Origin: Alphaproteobacteria bacterium
GTDB lineage: Bacteria > Pseudomonadota > Alphaproteobacteria > Reyranellales > Reyranellaceae
Direction: 5' to 3'
DNA length: 64,000 bases
NCBI GenBank assembly: GCA_017308235.1
Contig: JAFKFL010000016.1
Span: forward strand, 62,001 to 126,000
Notes under the pieces: model-generated
What the model was told of the DNA's origin: nothing
Database searches by the model: none
Seen by the model: the letters and a program-made list of their open reading frames with translations, nothing else
Shown: piece by piece, positions 1 to 6,670 of the stretch
Layout: each line of letters starts with the position of its first letter
Position numbering within the stretch: the stretch's first letter is position 1
Made by a program: the position numbers and the translations under genes

Positions 1-246
1 TGCGTCACGTTGTGCCAGGTGCGTGTCACGCTCGCGGGGCGCGTCGCCCCGGGATTCGCCATGGCGATGAACATTTCGGCCGCCAATCTCGGTATCGCGC
101 TCGGCGCGTTGGCCGGCGGATGGCTGGTGGCGCGATGGGGCGTGGACGCCATCGGTTGGGGGAGTTTGAGCCTCACGCCGTTCGTTCTCGGACTGGCCGC
201 CGTGCTCGCATCAGGGAGATATCGCCGCCAGGACAATGTCGGTTGA
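1..246 (+). CDS. MFS transporter, C-terminal fragment (cut by window edge)
   Basis: The reading frame is open from the first base and stops with TGA at 244-246, so only the last 81 or so residues are present. They hold two strongly hydrophobic, Gly/Ala-rich segments, the first with the pattern AMNISAANLGIALGALAGGW that is typical of a late helix in drug/sugar efflux MFS proteins of the AraJ/YdhP type, followed by a short charged tail. It would be an inner-membrane 12-helix transporter, probably a proton-driven exporter; substrate cannot be told. The visible ATG at 10 is not the true start. The next gene lies on the other strand and converges with it. Confidence 0.7.
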   Translation, partial: CVTLCQVRVTLAGRVAPGFAMAMNISAANLGIALGALAGGWLVARWGVDAIGWGSLSLTPFVLGLAAVLASGRYRRQDNVG

Positions 247-254
247 CGCGACGG

Positions 255-665
255 TCAAGGCGAGTGACCAGGAGCGCCTTCGACGGCGAAGGTGTGATAC
301 TTGGCGAATTGTTCACCGACATGGCGCACTTGCACGTATGCCGGATCATTTCGCCAGGCCAGAAGAGCCTCCATGCTCGGATACATGTAGATGATGACGC
401 GCTTGGGGGCTTCTCCGTCGACGGCAACGACCTTCGCGCCGGTCGCCGCCGAGCCCGCCGCCGCAATCAGGCGCCCGCCGTGCGCTTTGATGATCTCTCT
501 CGCTTTCGGGAGATACTGCTTGGCGTACCCATCGGGGTCACTGACATCGATCTGACCGATCAAGTATGCCGGCGGCGTGGTTTGCCCGTGAAGGGCTTCG
601 CTGCCGAGCGCGCCTGACGCGACACACGTGAGCATGGCGAGACCGATTTTGCTTCGAGGATTCAT
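255..665 (-). CDS. Secreted DUF1330 domain protein
   Basis: 136 residues. Residues 1-28 form a signal peptide (Lys5/6 region, hydrophobic stretch, Ala/Gly-rich cleavage zone); the rest matches the DUF1330 ferredoxin-like fold, with the start AYLIGQIDVSDPDGY, the central KAREIIKAHGG and the end RNDPAYVQVR that mark the family. DUF1330 proteins are small dimeric alpha/beta-barrel proteins of unknown biochemical role; most are cytosolic, so an exported one is a variant. A GGAAGGG ribosome site stands just upstream of the ATG at 665. It is transcribed away from the LysR gene at 772, whose dyad site sits between them, which makes it the likely target of that regulator. Confidence 0.8.
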   Translation of the reverse strand: MNPRSKIGLAMLTCVASGALGSEALHGQTTPPAYLIGQIDVSDPDGYAKQYLPKAREIIKAHGGRLIAAAGSAATGAKVVAVDGEAPKRVIIYMYPSMEALLAWRNDPAYVQVRHVGEQFAKYHTFAVEGAPGHSP

Positions 666-728
666 TTGCGTTCCCTTCCACGTTCAACCGAGGTTGGCGT
701 AGCGCCGGAGGGTGCCATGCGTCCAATA

Positions 729-751
729 CATAAGCGCTCTGCTTTCTTATG
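729..751. promoter_or_regulatory. LysR-type dyad operator
   Basis: CATAAG at 729-734 and CTTATG at 746-751 form a perfect 6-bp inverted repeat with an 11-base spacer, the classical T-N11-A architecture of a LysR-family recognition site. A third half site, TATAAG, lies at 761-766 close to the regulator start at 772. The layout (strong dyad plus weaker half site) is what is expected for autoregulation and control of the divergent DUF1330 gene. Confidence 0.6.
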
Positions 752-771
752 CCGATTTGCTATAAGTCTGC

Positions 772-1743
772 ATGGACCTGCGACACGCTCGTACTTTCGT
801 TACGGTGGCCGAACTGGGCTCCGTTTCCAAGGCAGCGCTTCGACTGCGGATCGCCCAGCCTGCCTTGTCTCGGCAGATTATCGATCTTGAGCATGACCTC
901 GGCTTGCGGCTCTTCGATCGCGTCGGACGGCGGCTTCTCCTGACGGGCGAAGGCGACCAATTGCTTGCGGGCTGTCGCGTCCTTCTCAATTTTGCCGGCG
1001 CCCTGACAGAGCAGGCTCAGCTACTTCGTCATGGCGATACGGGAGTCCTGAGGATCGCTGGCTCGCCGCAACACATCGAAAGCGTCCTGTCACAGTTCTT
1101 GCATCGCTACGCGGAGCGCTATCCGAAGGTCCAGGTGAAGATAAGCGAGGGAACGGGAAGCGAAATATTGACGATGCTCGAACGTGGAGAAATCCACCTC
1201 GGCCAGAATTTGCTTCACGCCGTCAAGCTCGACGAGCGCCATTTCGGCAGCCTGCCGCTCGGCTCGGTGGAACTGTTGGCGGTTTGCCACCCCTCGATGC
1301 CGCTTGGTCGCCGTCGCACCATCGAGGTTGGCCGTCTCGCTGACTTTCCGTTGCTGCTGATGGACAGTGGATTCGGATTTCGCCGTGCTTTCGACGCGGC
1401 CAGCCGCATGGCGGGACTGAAGCCGACAATCGTGTTTGAAAGTCGAAACCCGCACACTTTGTTGGCCCTTGCCGAGGCGGGACACGGCGTAGCGATCGTT
1501 CCCTCGCAACTACAGTGTCACCGCTATCAATTGAAGGCCGTCAGCCTTACGTACAAAGGCAGCCTCTTGAGAGAGCCCTTGACGATTTCCTGGGACAAGA
1601 GACGTCCATTGCCCCGCTTCGCGACAGACTATTGTGGAATGCTGGCAGCTTACATGCGCGAGATCTTGCCGATAACGCGTCCCGACCGAACCGCCCGGCA
1701 CAAGCGTGACAGCGCATCAGGCGCGACTGCATCTCATCGATAG
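772..1743 (+). CDS. LysR family transcriptional regulator
   Basis: 323 residues, standard family length. Residues 2-60 form the winged helix-turn-helix (LRHARTFVTVAELGSVSKAA, then QPALSRQIIDLEHDLG and LFDRVGRRLLLT). Residues about 90-300 form the effector-binding domain of the periplasmic-binding-protein fold. The start is fixed by the HTH, which begins at residue 2; no strong ribosome site is visible, so the message may have a very short leader. Divergent from the DUF1330 gene and probably controlling it through the dyad at 729-751. The effector is unknown. The last 25 residues are basic and low in structure. Confidence 0.9.
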   Translation: MDLRHARTFVTVAELGSVSKAALRLRIAQPALSRQIIDLEHDLGLRLFDRVGRRLLLTGEGDQLLAGCRVLLNFAGALTEQAQLLRHGDTGVLRIAGSPQHIESVLSQFLHRYAERYPKVQVKISEGTGSEILTMLERGEIHLGQNLLHAVKLDERHFGSLPLGSVELLAVCHPSMPLGRRRTIEVGRLADFPLLLMDSGFGFRRAFDAASRMAGLKPTIVFESRNPHTLLALAEAGHGVAIVPSQLQCHRYQLKAVSLTYKGSLLREPLTISWDKRRPLPRFATDYCGMLAAYMREILPITRPDRTARHKRDSASGATASHR

Positions 1744-1934
1744 TTCTCAAGGCATTCTGATTGATCACGCCAGTTCCAATTCCGCCTCGATCTCCACCGG
1801 GCGAGACTTCGGCACCGACGCGTTCGAAGGGGCCGGCGACGGAGCCGTCAGGATTGATGGGCACATGCCCCGAAACCGCCGCCTGCTTCGTGGTGGGCCC
1901 TGATTTCGCAACAGAGCCAGTGCAGACGGGGACG

Positions 1935-2330
1935 TCAACGCGGGCGGTGCTCGGTGCCAACGCCTGCCGTAATGAACAGGGCGGTGGCGTGGCTGGCGAT
2001 ATCCGCGGTGTGCCAGACGCCGCGCGGGTTGACCGCGTAGTCGCCCGCGCGCAGCGTGACTTTCTGTGGTCCGTCCGGCAATTCCTGGATCACCGTGATC
2101 TCGCCTTCGGTGCAGACCACGACCTCGTCACCCGCTGGGTGCCGCTCCCAGGCTGTCCAGTTCTCCTTGAAGCTGTACATCGAGACGAGCCGTCCTTCGT
2201 TGCCGTCGGCGGCGTTGCGGTCGACATAGGGAGCGTACCAGTCCATGCCGGTGAACTCGGGCTGCGGCACGGCCTTGGCGCCGAGACCGAGGTGGAGTGG
2301 GAAACGCTCCAACGAGAGTTGTTTCGTCAT
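1935..2330 (-). CDS. Cupin domain protein
   Basis: 131 residues. The C-terminal two thirds form a single cupin barrel: WERHPAGDEVVVCTEGE gives the first metal-binding motif (His, Glu) and RAGDYAVNPRGVWHTADI the second (final His). The start ATG overlaps the DinB stop codon by 4 bases (ATGA), so the two are translated as a unit. Cupins of this kind are either small sugar/acid-binding enzymes or sensors; the genome context gives no substrate. The paired DinB gene points to a small detoxification or stress operon under the TetR protein encoded divergently. Confidence 0.8.
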   Translation of the reverse strand: MTKQLSLERFPLHLGLGAKAVPQPEFTGMDWYAPYVDRNAADGNEGRLVSMYSFKENWTAWERHPAGDEVVVCTEGEITVIQELPDGPQKVTLRAGDYAVNPRGVWHTADIASHATALFITAGVGTEHRPR

Positions 2331-2854
2331 GGCGTGACCTCAGTGGGTATCCGTTGTTGCGGGTTGGCATCCTCGGCTTTCAGGAAGTCCGTGATCCGGT
2401 CCGGGAAGGGCTGGATGCCGTTCTTTTGTAGCAGCAGCGCGACCTGGCCGCGATGGCCCGCGGCGTGCGTCGCGACGTGCAGGAGCATCTCGCCGCGCGT
2501 CAGGCGTGCGGGCTCGCCGTTGGAGAAGGCGAAGGCGATCGCCTCGTCCACTTCTTCCGGCCTGAGGGCATCGGCGTAGTTGGCATACCAGTCCGCGGTC
2601 GCGCGGGCCTTGTCGGCCAGAGCGTCGAGCGACGGAAGCTCGGCCGAGCGCGGCGCTTGATAGTTGTGAGGGCGCGCCTCGAGGTTATGGCGGAAGATCT
2701 CGTCGACGGCCTGGATGTGGTCGAGCAGCCGCACGACCAGGACCCGTTCGTCTGCGGGCAGGCGCTCGAAATTGTCGGCGAGGACCGCATTCAGGCCGTT
2801 GGTCGCCCAGCGCTTCTGGTGAATCATGGTGCGATAGGGGAGGGTGGTGAGCAT
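2327..2854 (-). CDS. DinB family metal-dependent protein
   Basis: 175 residues from the ATG at 2854; an in-frame ATG at 2869 and longer forms to 3043 are possible, but the DinB fold starts at MLTTLPYRTM. The four-helix bundle carries the DinB metal triad: LLDHIQ near residue 48 and HVATHAAGHRGQ near residue 140. Members include thiol-dependent (mycothiol, bacillithiol) transferases and uncharacterised hydrolases; in an alphaproteobacterium glutathione or no thiol would be the partner. It is first in an operon with the cupin gene and is preceded by one of two near-identical operators (2907-2927), so control by the neighbouring TetR is likely. Confidence 0.8.
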   Translation of the reverse strand: MLTTLPYRTMIHQKRWATNGLNAVLADNFERLPADERVLVVRLLDHIQAVDEIFRHNLEARPHNYQAPRSAELPSLDALADKARATADWYANYADALRPEEVDEAIAFAFSNGEPARLTRGEMLLHVATHAAGHRGQVALLLQKNGIQPFPDRITDFLKAEDANPQQRIPTEVTP

Positions 2855-2906
2855 GGCAGTGCCTTTCATTTTTGCGAGAAAGAGGGTGTTGCCTGATGTG
2901 AATTTT

Positions 2907-2927
2907 GCGAGTGATCGCTCACATTGT
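2907..2927 (-). promoter_or_regulatory. Putative TetR operator, copy 1 (DinB side)
   Basis: Read on the minus strand this is ACAATGTGAGCGATCACTCGC. It contains the near-palindrome GAG-N-GATC-N-CTC (10 of 12 bases symmetric) and matches the copy at 3023-3043 at 16 of 21 positions. It lies about 50 bases upstream of the DinB start. Confidence 0.55.
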
Positions 2928-3022
2928 CTACTCGCATTGACTCGTCGCGGAAAACCCGCGTTGTGGCCGCGATCTCGGGCGGCGACAGGTGCCATCGGCG
3001 CATAACCGCTCGCGTTCTGGAC

Positions 3023-3043
3023 ACAATGCGAGCGATAGCTCAT
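3023..3043 (+). promoter_or_regulatory. Putative TetR operator, copy 2 (regulator side)
   Basis: ACAATGCGAGCGATAGCTCAT, the inverted partner of the site at 2907-2927, ends 8 bases before the TetR start codon at 3052. The dyad core is GAGCGATAGCTC. Two inverted copies each placed before one of two divergent genes indicate an autoregulated regulator that also controls the DinB-cupin operon. Confidence 0.55.
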
Positions 3044-3051
3044 ATTCAGAT

Positions 3052-3720
3052 ATGGCTGCCCGCAGGCCGATCACGACTCCCAGGAAGCAAGCATCGCAGG
3101 AGCGATCGCGCGTAACCGTCGATGCCCTGGTCGAAGCGACAGCCCGCCTTCTGGTCCGGGATGGTTTTGATAAGGCGAGCACCAACAGGATCGCCCAGGA
3201 AGCGGGTGTGAGTGTCGGTTCGCTCTATCAATATTACCCCAGCAAGGAGGCGCTTGTTGCCGCCGTCATAGATCGCCACAACCGCGAGCTGATGCAGGTC
3301 GTCCGTGCGGCGCTAGCGGAGGTGGCCGCGCTGCCGATCGAAAAAGCGGTGCGCAAACTCGTCGTCACGGCGATCGACGCGCATCGCCTCGATCCGAAGC
3401 TGCATCGCGTCCTTGCCGAGCAGATTCCGCGGACGGGACGGCTCGAGAAGGTGGCGGCGTTCAATCGCGACTATTTTATCCTCTTCAGGGATTTTCTCGA
3501 GAGTCACAGAGACGAACTTCGCGCTGTCGACTTGGAGCTCGCGGCGTTCGTGTGTGTGACCTCGATCGAGGCGCTCACCCATACGGCGGTCTTGCATCGT
3601 TCCGAGATGCTGTCGGACGAAATGGCCGAAACGCTCGTCGACGAGGCCACGAGGTTGCTGGCAGGTTATTTGATGCCGCGCGAAGGCGGCCGTACGCGAC
3701 AACTGCGACGCTATTCATAA
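3052..3720 (+). CDS. TetR/AcrR family transcriptional regulator
   Basis: 222 residues from the ATG at 3052; the frame is open upstream to 2989 but that part runs through the operator. Residues 17-62 are the HTH (SRVTVDALVEATARLL, then TNRIAQEAGVSVGSLYQYYP with SKEALV), followed by an all-helical ligand domain of the AefR/TetR_C type. Divergent from DinB-cupin; two inverted operators lie between. The hydrolase gene starts 4 bases after its stop, so the two are probably cotranscribed. Confidence 0.9.
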   Translation: MAARRPITTPRKQASQERSRVTVDALVEATARLLVRDGFDKASTNRIAQEAGVSVGSLYQYYPSKEALVAAVIDRHNRELMQVVRAALAEVAALPIEKAVRKLVVTAIDAHRLDPKLHRVLAEQIPRTGRLEKVAAFNRDYFILFRDFLESHRDELRAVDLELAAFVCVTSIEALTHTAVLHRSEMLSDEMAETLVDEATRLLAGYLMPREGGRTRQLRRYS

Positions 3721-3724
3721 CTTC

Positions 3725-4462
3725 ATGACTGGAACGATCAAGATGGGGACTGCACGTCGGGTTTCCAGGCGAGCGCTGAACGATGCCGCTGGCTCGTTCG
3801 ACGTCACGGTCCTGGAAGCGACGGAACCTTCTCGTGTGGTGCTCTTCTCGGTCGGCGGCGGCGGGGACCCGGAGCGCCATCTTCCGCTCCTGACGTCGTT
3901 GGCCGATCAGGGCTGCACGGTCGCCGCGCCGCACTTCGCGCGGATGGTGTCACCGGTGCCGACGCAGGACGATCTGGTGTTGCGGGTGCGCCGGCTGCGG
4001 CTTGCCCTCGATCATGTCATGCGCCCAGGGATGAGCGCGGCCGGCGTTGGGCATTCCATTGGATCGACCATGCTCCTCGTTCTCGCTGGCGCCGAGGCAT
4101 GGACACGCGCGGCGCAACGTGTGGTCGTTGCGCCAGACCCGCGGTTGGACAGGCTGGCGCTTCTCGCACCGGCGACAGACTTCTTCCGGGCGCCAGGCGC
4201 GCTGAACGGCGTGAGCGTGCCTGTCTGCGCCTGGGCAGGCACAAAGGACGAGATGACGCCGCCGGCGCAGGCGGCATTCCTGAAGGAGGAGATTGGCGCG
4301 CGGTTGCCGGTCGAGGTGCACCTCGTCGAAGGCGCCGGCCATTTCTCCTTTATGAATGCTCCGCCGCCGCAAACCGTCGAGCCTCTGCCGGATCGAGACG
4401 TCTTCCTCGCTCGCCTGGGAGACCAGGTCTGCCGCTTCGTCACAGATCAGGATCGGGCCTAA
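3725..4462 (+). CDS. Alpha/beta hydrolase
   Basis: 245 residues. The alpha/beta hydrolase elements are visible in order: the oxyanion strand VVLFSVGGGGDPERH (about 38-52), nucleophile elbow GVGHSIGS with Ser111, an acid in AGTKDEMTPP (about 178) and the catalytic His in VEGAGHFSF (about 205). No signal peptide is seen, so it is cytosolic, an esterase or carboxylester hydrolase of unknown substrate. It follows the TetR gene by 4 bases with no separate ribosome site; ATG at 3743 is an alternative start. Its stop overlaps the tail of the convergent aminotransferase gene (CTAA at 4459-4462). Confidence 0.75.
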   Translation: MTGTIKMGTARRVSRRALNDAAGSFDVTVLEATEPSRVVLFSVGGGGDPERHLPLLTSLADQGCTVAAPHFARMVSPVPTQDDLVLRVRRLRLALDHVMRPGMSAAGVGHSIGSTMLLVLAGAEAWTRAAQRVVVAPDPRLDRLALLAPATDFFRAPGALNGVSVPVCAWAGTKDEMTPPAQAAFLKEEIGARLPVEVHLVEGAGHFSFMNAPPPQTVEPLPDRDVFLARLGDQVCRFVTDQDRA

Positions 4463-5634
4463 CTCACCAATCGACGACAGTGTTCGACCAACGCCAGAAG
4501 ATCATCCTCGGTGTTGTAGTAATGAGGTGAGGCGCGCAGTACGGTCGGCAGGGCTCGTGCCGTCGCATCGAGCAAGGTGCTCGAGGCCCTGGAGGTGCTG
4601 ACGTTGATCCTGGCGTCCGCCAGAGACGCTTTCACGGCATCCGCTTGATGGCCGTCGATCGAGAACGAAACAATAGCCGAAGGCCGCAGCCCGAGATCGT
4701 GCACCCGCACACCCGGCAAGCGACGCAATTCCGTACGCAGAGTGTTGCCGAGCTCCAGACAACGGGCCTCGATCTCGTCCAATCCCAGTGCAAGGGCGTA
4801 ATCAACGGCAACGCCCAGTCCCAGGCGCGCGGCGTAGTTGTTCTCCCAGCTCTCGAAGCGTCGCGCGTCGGGACGCAACTCATAGCGGTCGGGCGCGACC
4901 CAGGGCGCTGCGAAGTGATCGATCATGGGCGGATGCAGCTTTGCGAGCATCGCTTGCCGGACATAGAGGAAGCCCGTCCCGCGCGGCCCTCGCAGGAACT
5001 TGCGGCCGGTGGCCGAAAGCATGTCGCAGCCCAAACGATCGACATCGACCGGCATTTGTCCGACGGCCTGACAGGCATCGAGCAGGTAGGGGATGCCGTG
5101 CTTGCGGGCGATCTTCCCAACCTCCGCCGCCGGGTTGACCAGCCCGCCGTTGGTCGGGATCCAGGTGATCGCGATCAGCCGAACTCGATCGTCGATCATC
5201 TTCTCCAACGCACCGGGATCGAGTGCGCCGGTTTCATCGTCCGGTACGACGTCGATTTTTACGCTGTGCGTTTTCGCGACCTGCAGGAAAGCAACGTAGT
5301 TGGCGGCGTACTCCGCTCGCGCGGTCAGGATGCGGTCGCCCGGCTGGAAGGCGAAGGAATAGAACGCCATCTGCCAGGCAATGGTGGCATTCTCGGCGAG
5401 CGCGATCTCCTTCGCGTCGGCGCCGACGAGCCGCGCGACACTCGCGTAGACCGCATCCAGTTTCTGCTGCGCTTCGGCCGCCGTCTCATAGCCGCCGATT
5501 TCGCTTTCGCGCTTCAGATAGGCGGTCATTGCCTCCAGCACGGGCTTCGGCATGAGCGCCGCGCCCGCATTGTTGAGATGTATGCGATGTTCAATGCCTG
5601 GCGTGTCAGCACGGACCCTCGCAAGATCAATCAT
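4459..5634 (-). CDS. Class V aminotransferase fold PLP enzyme
   Basis: 391 residues, typical of the cysteine desulfurase / isopenicillin N epimerase branch of fold-type I. The PLP pocket is visible: LLDACQAVGQ with Asp186 that pairs with the pyridine nitrogen, and SATGRKFLRGPRG with the Schiff-base Lys212. NNAGAALMP near residue 21 is the substrate-loop motif of this branch. The family includes cysteine desulfurases, kynureninase-like enzymes and ergothioneine C-S lyases, so the reaction cannot be fixed. AAAGGTG stands before the ATG at 5634. Divergent from a short-chain dehydrogenase across a 137-base region with a perfect hairpin. Confidence 0.8.
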   Translation of the reverse strand: MIDLARVRADTPGIEHRIHLNNAGAALMPKPVLEAMTAYLKRESEIGGYETAAEAQQKLDAVYASVARLVGADAKEIALAENATIAWQMAFYSFAFQPGDRILTARAEYAANYVAFLQVAKTHSVKIDVVPDDETGALDPGALEKMIDDRVRLIAITWIPTNGGLVNPAAEVGKIARKHGIPYLLDACQAVGQMPVDVDRLGCDMLSATGRKFLRGPRGTGFLYVRQAMLAKLHPPMIDHFAAPWVAPDRYELRPDARRFESWENNYAARLGLGVAVDYALALGLDEIEARCLELGNTLRTELRRLPGVRVHDLGLRPSAIVSFSIDGHQADAVKASLADARINVSTSRASSTLLDATARALPTVLRASPHYYNTEDDLLALVEHCRRLVS

Positions 5635-5715
5635 CCGACACCTTTCCGATCCGACCAGTCAGCTGAATACAATCCGCCAGCTTGCCGCGCTACTTTGGAG
5701 TTCACACGCTTCGCC

Positions 5716-5738
5716 GGCTCGGCGATGCTCGCCGAGCC
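5716..5738. promoter_or_regulatory. Perfect 10-bp inverted repeat in a divergent promoter region
   Basis: GGCTCGGCGA (5716-5725) and TCGCCGAGCC (5729-5738) are exact inverted copies around the 3-base centre TGC. No T-run follows on either strand, so it is not an ordinary terminator. It lies between the divergent aminotransferase and dehydrogenase genes and could be an operator or an RNA leader hairpin. Confidence 0.5.
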
Positions 5739-5771
5739 TCTCGAGGAGTTGGGCCGCGAGTGAGGAGAGTC

Positions 5772-6545
5772 ATGGATTATCGAAACGCCTTCGATATGAC
5801 GGGTGCCGTCGCCGTCGTCACAGGAGGGTCGCGCGGAATTGGCTTCGAAGCTGCCGTCGCGCTTGGTCAATGTGGGGCTAAGGTCGTCATTGCGAGCCGG
5901 GATCAAAGTTCGTTGGACGCGGCCGTCAGGCGTTTGGCCGAGTCCGGGGTTGAAGCGACCTACACTGTGCTGGATGTGACCGACTCATCTGCCGTCAACA
6001 AGGCTGCTGATGCGATCGTGGCTCAACACGGCCAGGCGGACGTCCTCGTCAACAGCGCCGGCATCGCGCGGCTCAATTCGGCATTGGAAACATCCGACGA
6101 CGAATGGCGCGCGGTCGTGGACATCAACTTGAACGGTTTGTTCTGGTGCTGCCGGGCGTTCGGGCGTCACATGGTCGCCCGCGGCAAGGGCAGCATCGTC
6201 AATATCGGCTCGATGTCGGGCTTGATCATCAATCGCCCGCAGACAGCGGCATCCTACATGGCGAGCAAGGGAGCCGTGCATATGCTCACGAAGGCTCTGG
6301 CCACGGAGTGGGCGAAAAGCGGTGTGCGTGTAAATGCCCTTGCGCCAGGCTATGTGGCGACGGACATGACCTTGAAAATGCGAGAACGACCGGAACTGTT
6401 CAACACCTGGCTCGATATGACTCCGATGGGCCGTATCGGCGAACCGGCGGAGGCCGCCGCCGCGGTCGTCTACCTGGCTTCCGGAGCTTCGACCTACGTC
6501 ACGGGAACCATTTTGTCGGTGGACGGCGGCTATACTGCTTGGTGA
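5772..6545 (+). CDS. Short-chain dehydrogenase/reductase (classical SDR)
   Basis: 257 residues from the ATG at 5772, which has GAGGAGAG at 5762-5769. Classical NAD(P)(H)-dependent SDR: TGGSRGIG near residue 17 binds the cofactor, NSAG near 94 is the core motif, and the catalytic set is Ser149, Tyr162 and Lys166 (YMASK). The C-terminus VDGGYTAW is typical of the FabG/gluconate dehydrogenase-like branch. ASRDQ after the second strand favours NADP. Substrate is probably a sugar, alcohol or ketone linked to the divergent aminotransferase or to the downstream oxidoreductase, but this is inference. Confidence 0.88.
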   Translation: MDYRNAFDMTGAVAVVTGGSRGIGFEAAVALGQCGAKVVIASRDQSSLDAAVRRLAESGVEATYTVLDVTDSSAVNKAADAIVAQHGQADVLVNSAGIARLNSALETSDDEWRAVVDINLNGLFWCCRAFGRHMVARGKGSIVNIGSMSGLIINRPQTAASYMASKGAVHMLTKALATEWAKSGVRVNALAPGYVATDMTLKMRERPELFNTWLDMTPMGRIGEPAEAAAAVVYLASGASTYVTGTILSVDGGYTAW

Positions 6546-6550
6546 GCCGA

Positions 6551-6598
6551 GCCCTCCCAGGTTGAGGGCGCCAGTGCCTCACGGTGTCGCGGCACGAG
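6551..6598. repeat. Structured intergenic element, copy A
   Basis: Directly after the dehydrogenase stop. GCCCTC (6551-6556) and GAGGGC (6564-6569) make a 6-bp stem with loop CCAGGTT, followed by a second stem GTGCC/GGCAC spanning 6574-6595. About 73 percent of a 41-base stretch starting at CAGGTTGA (6558) matches the sequence at 9285-9324 in the same orientation. Confidence 0.4.
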
Positions 6599-6670
6599 CG
6601 CATTCCGATTTAATATCGTAAGACGACATATAGTACGAGAGAGGATTCCACCGACCGACGGGAGTGTCCC

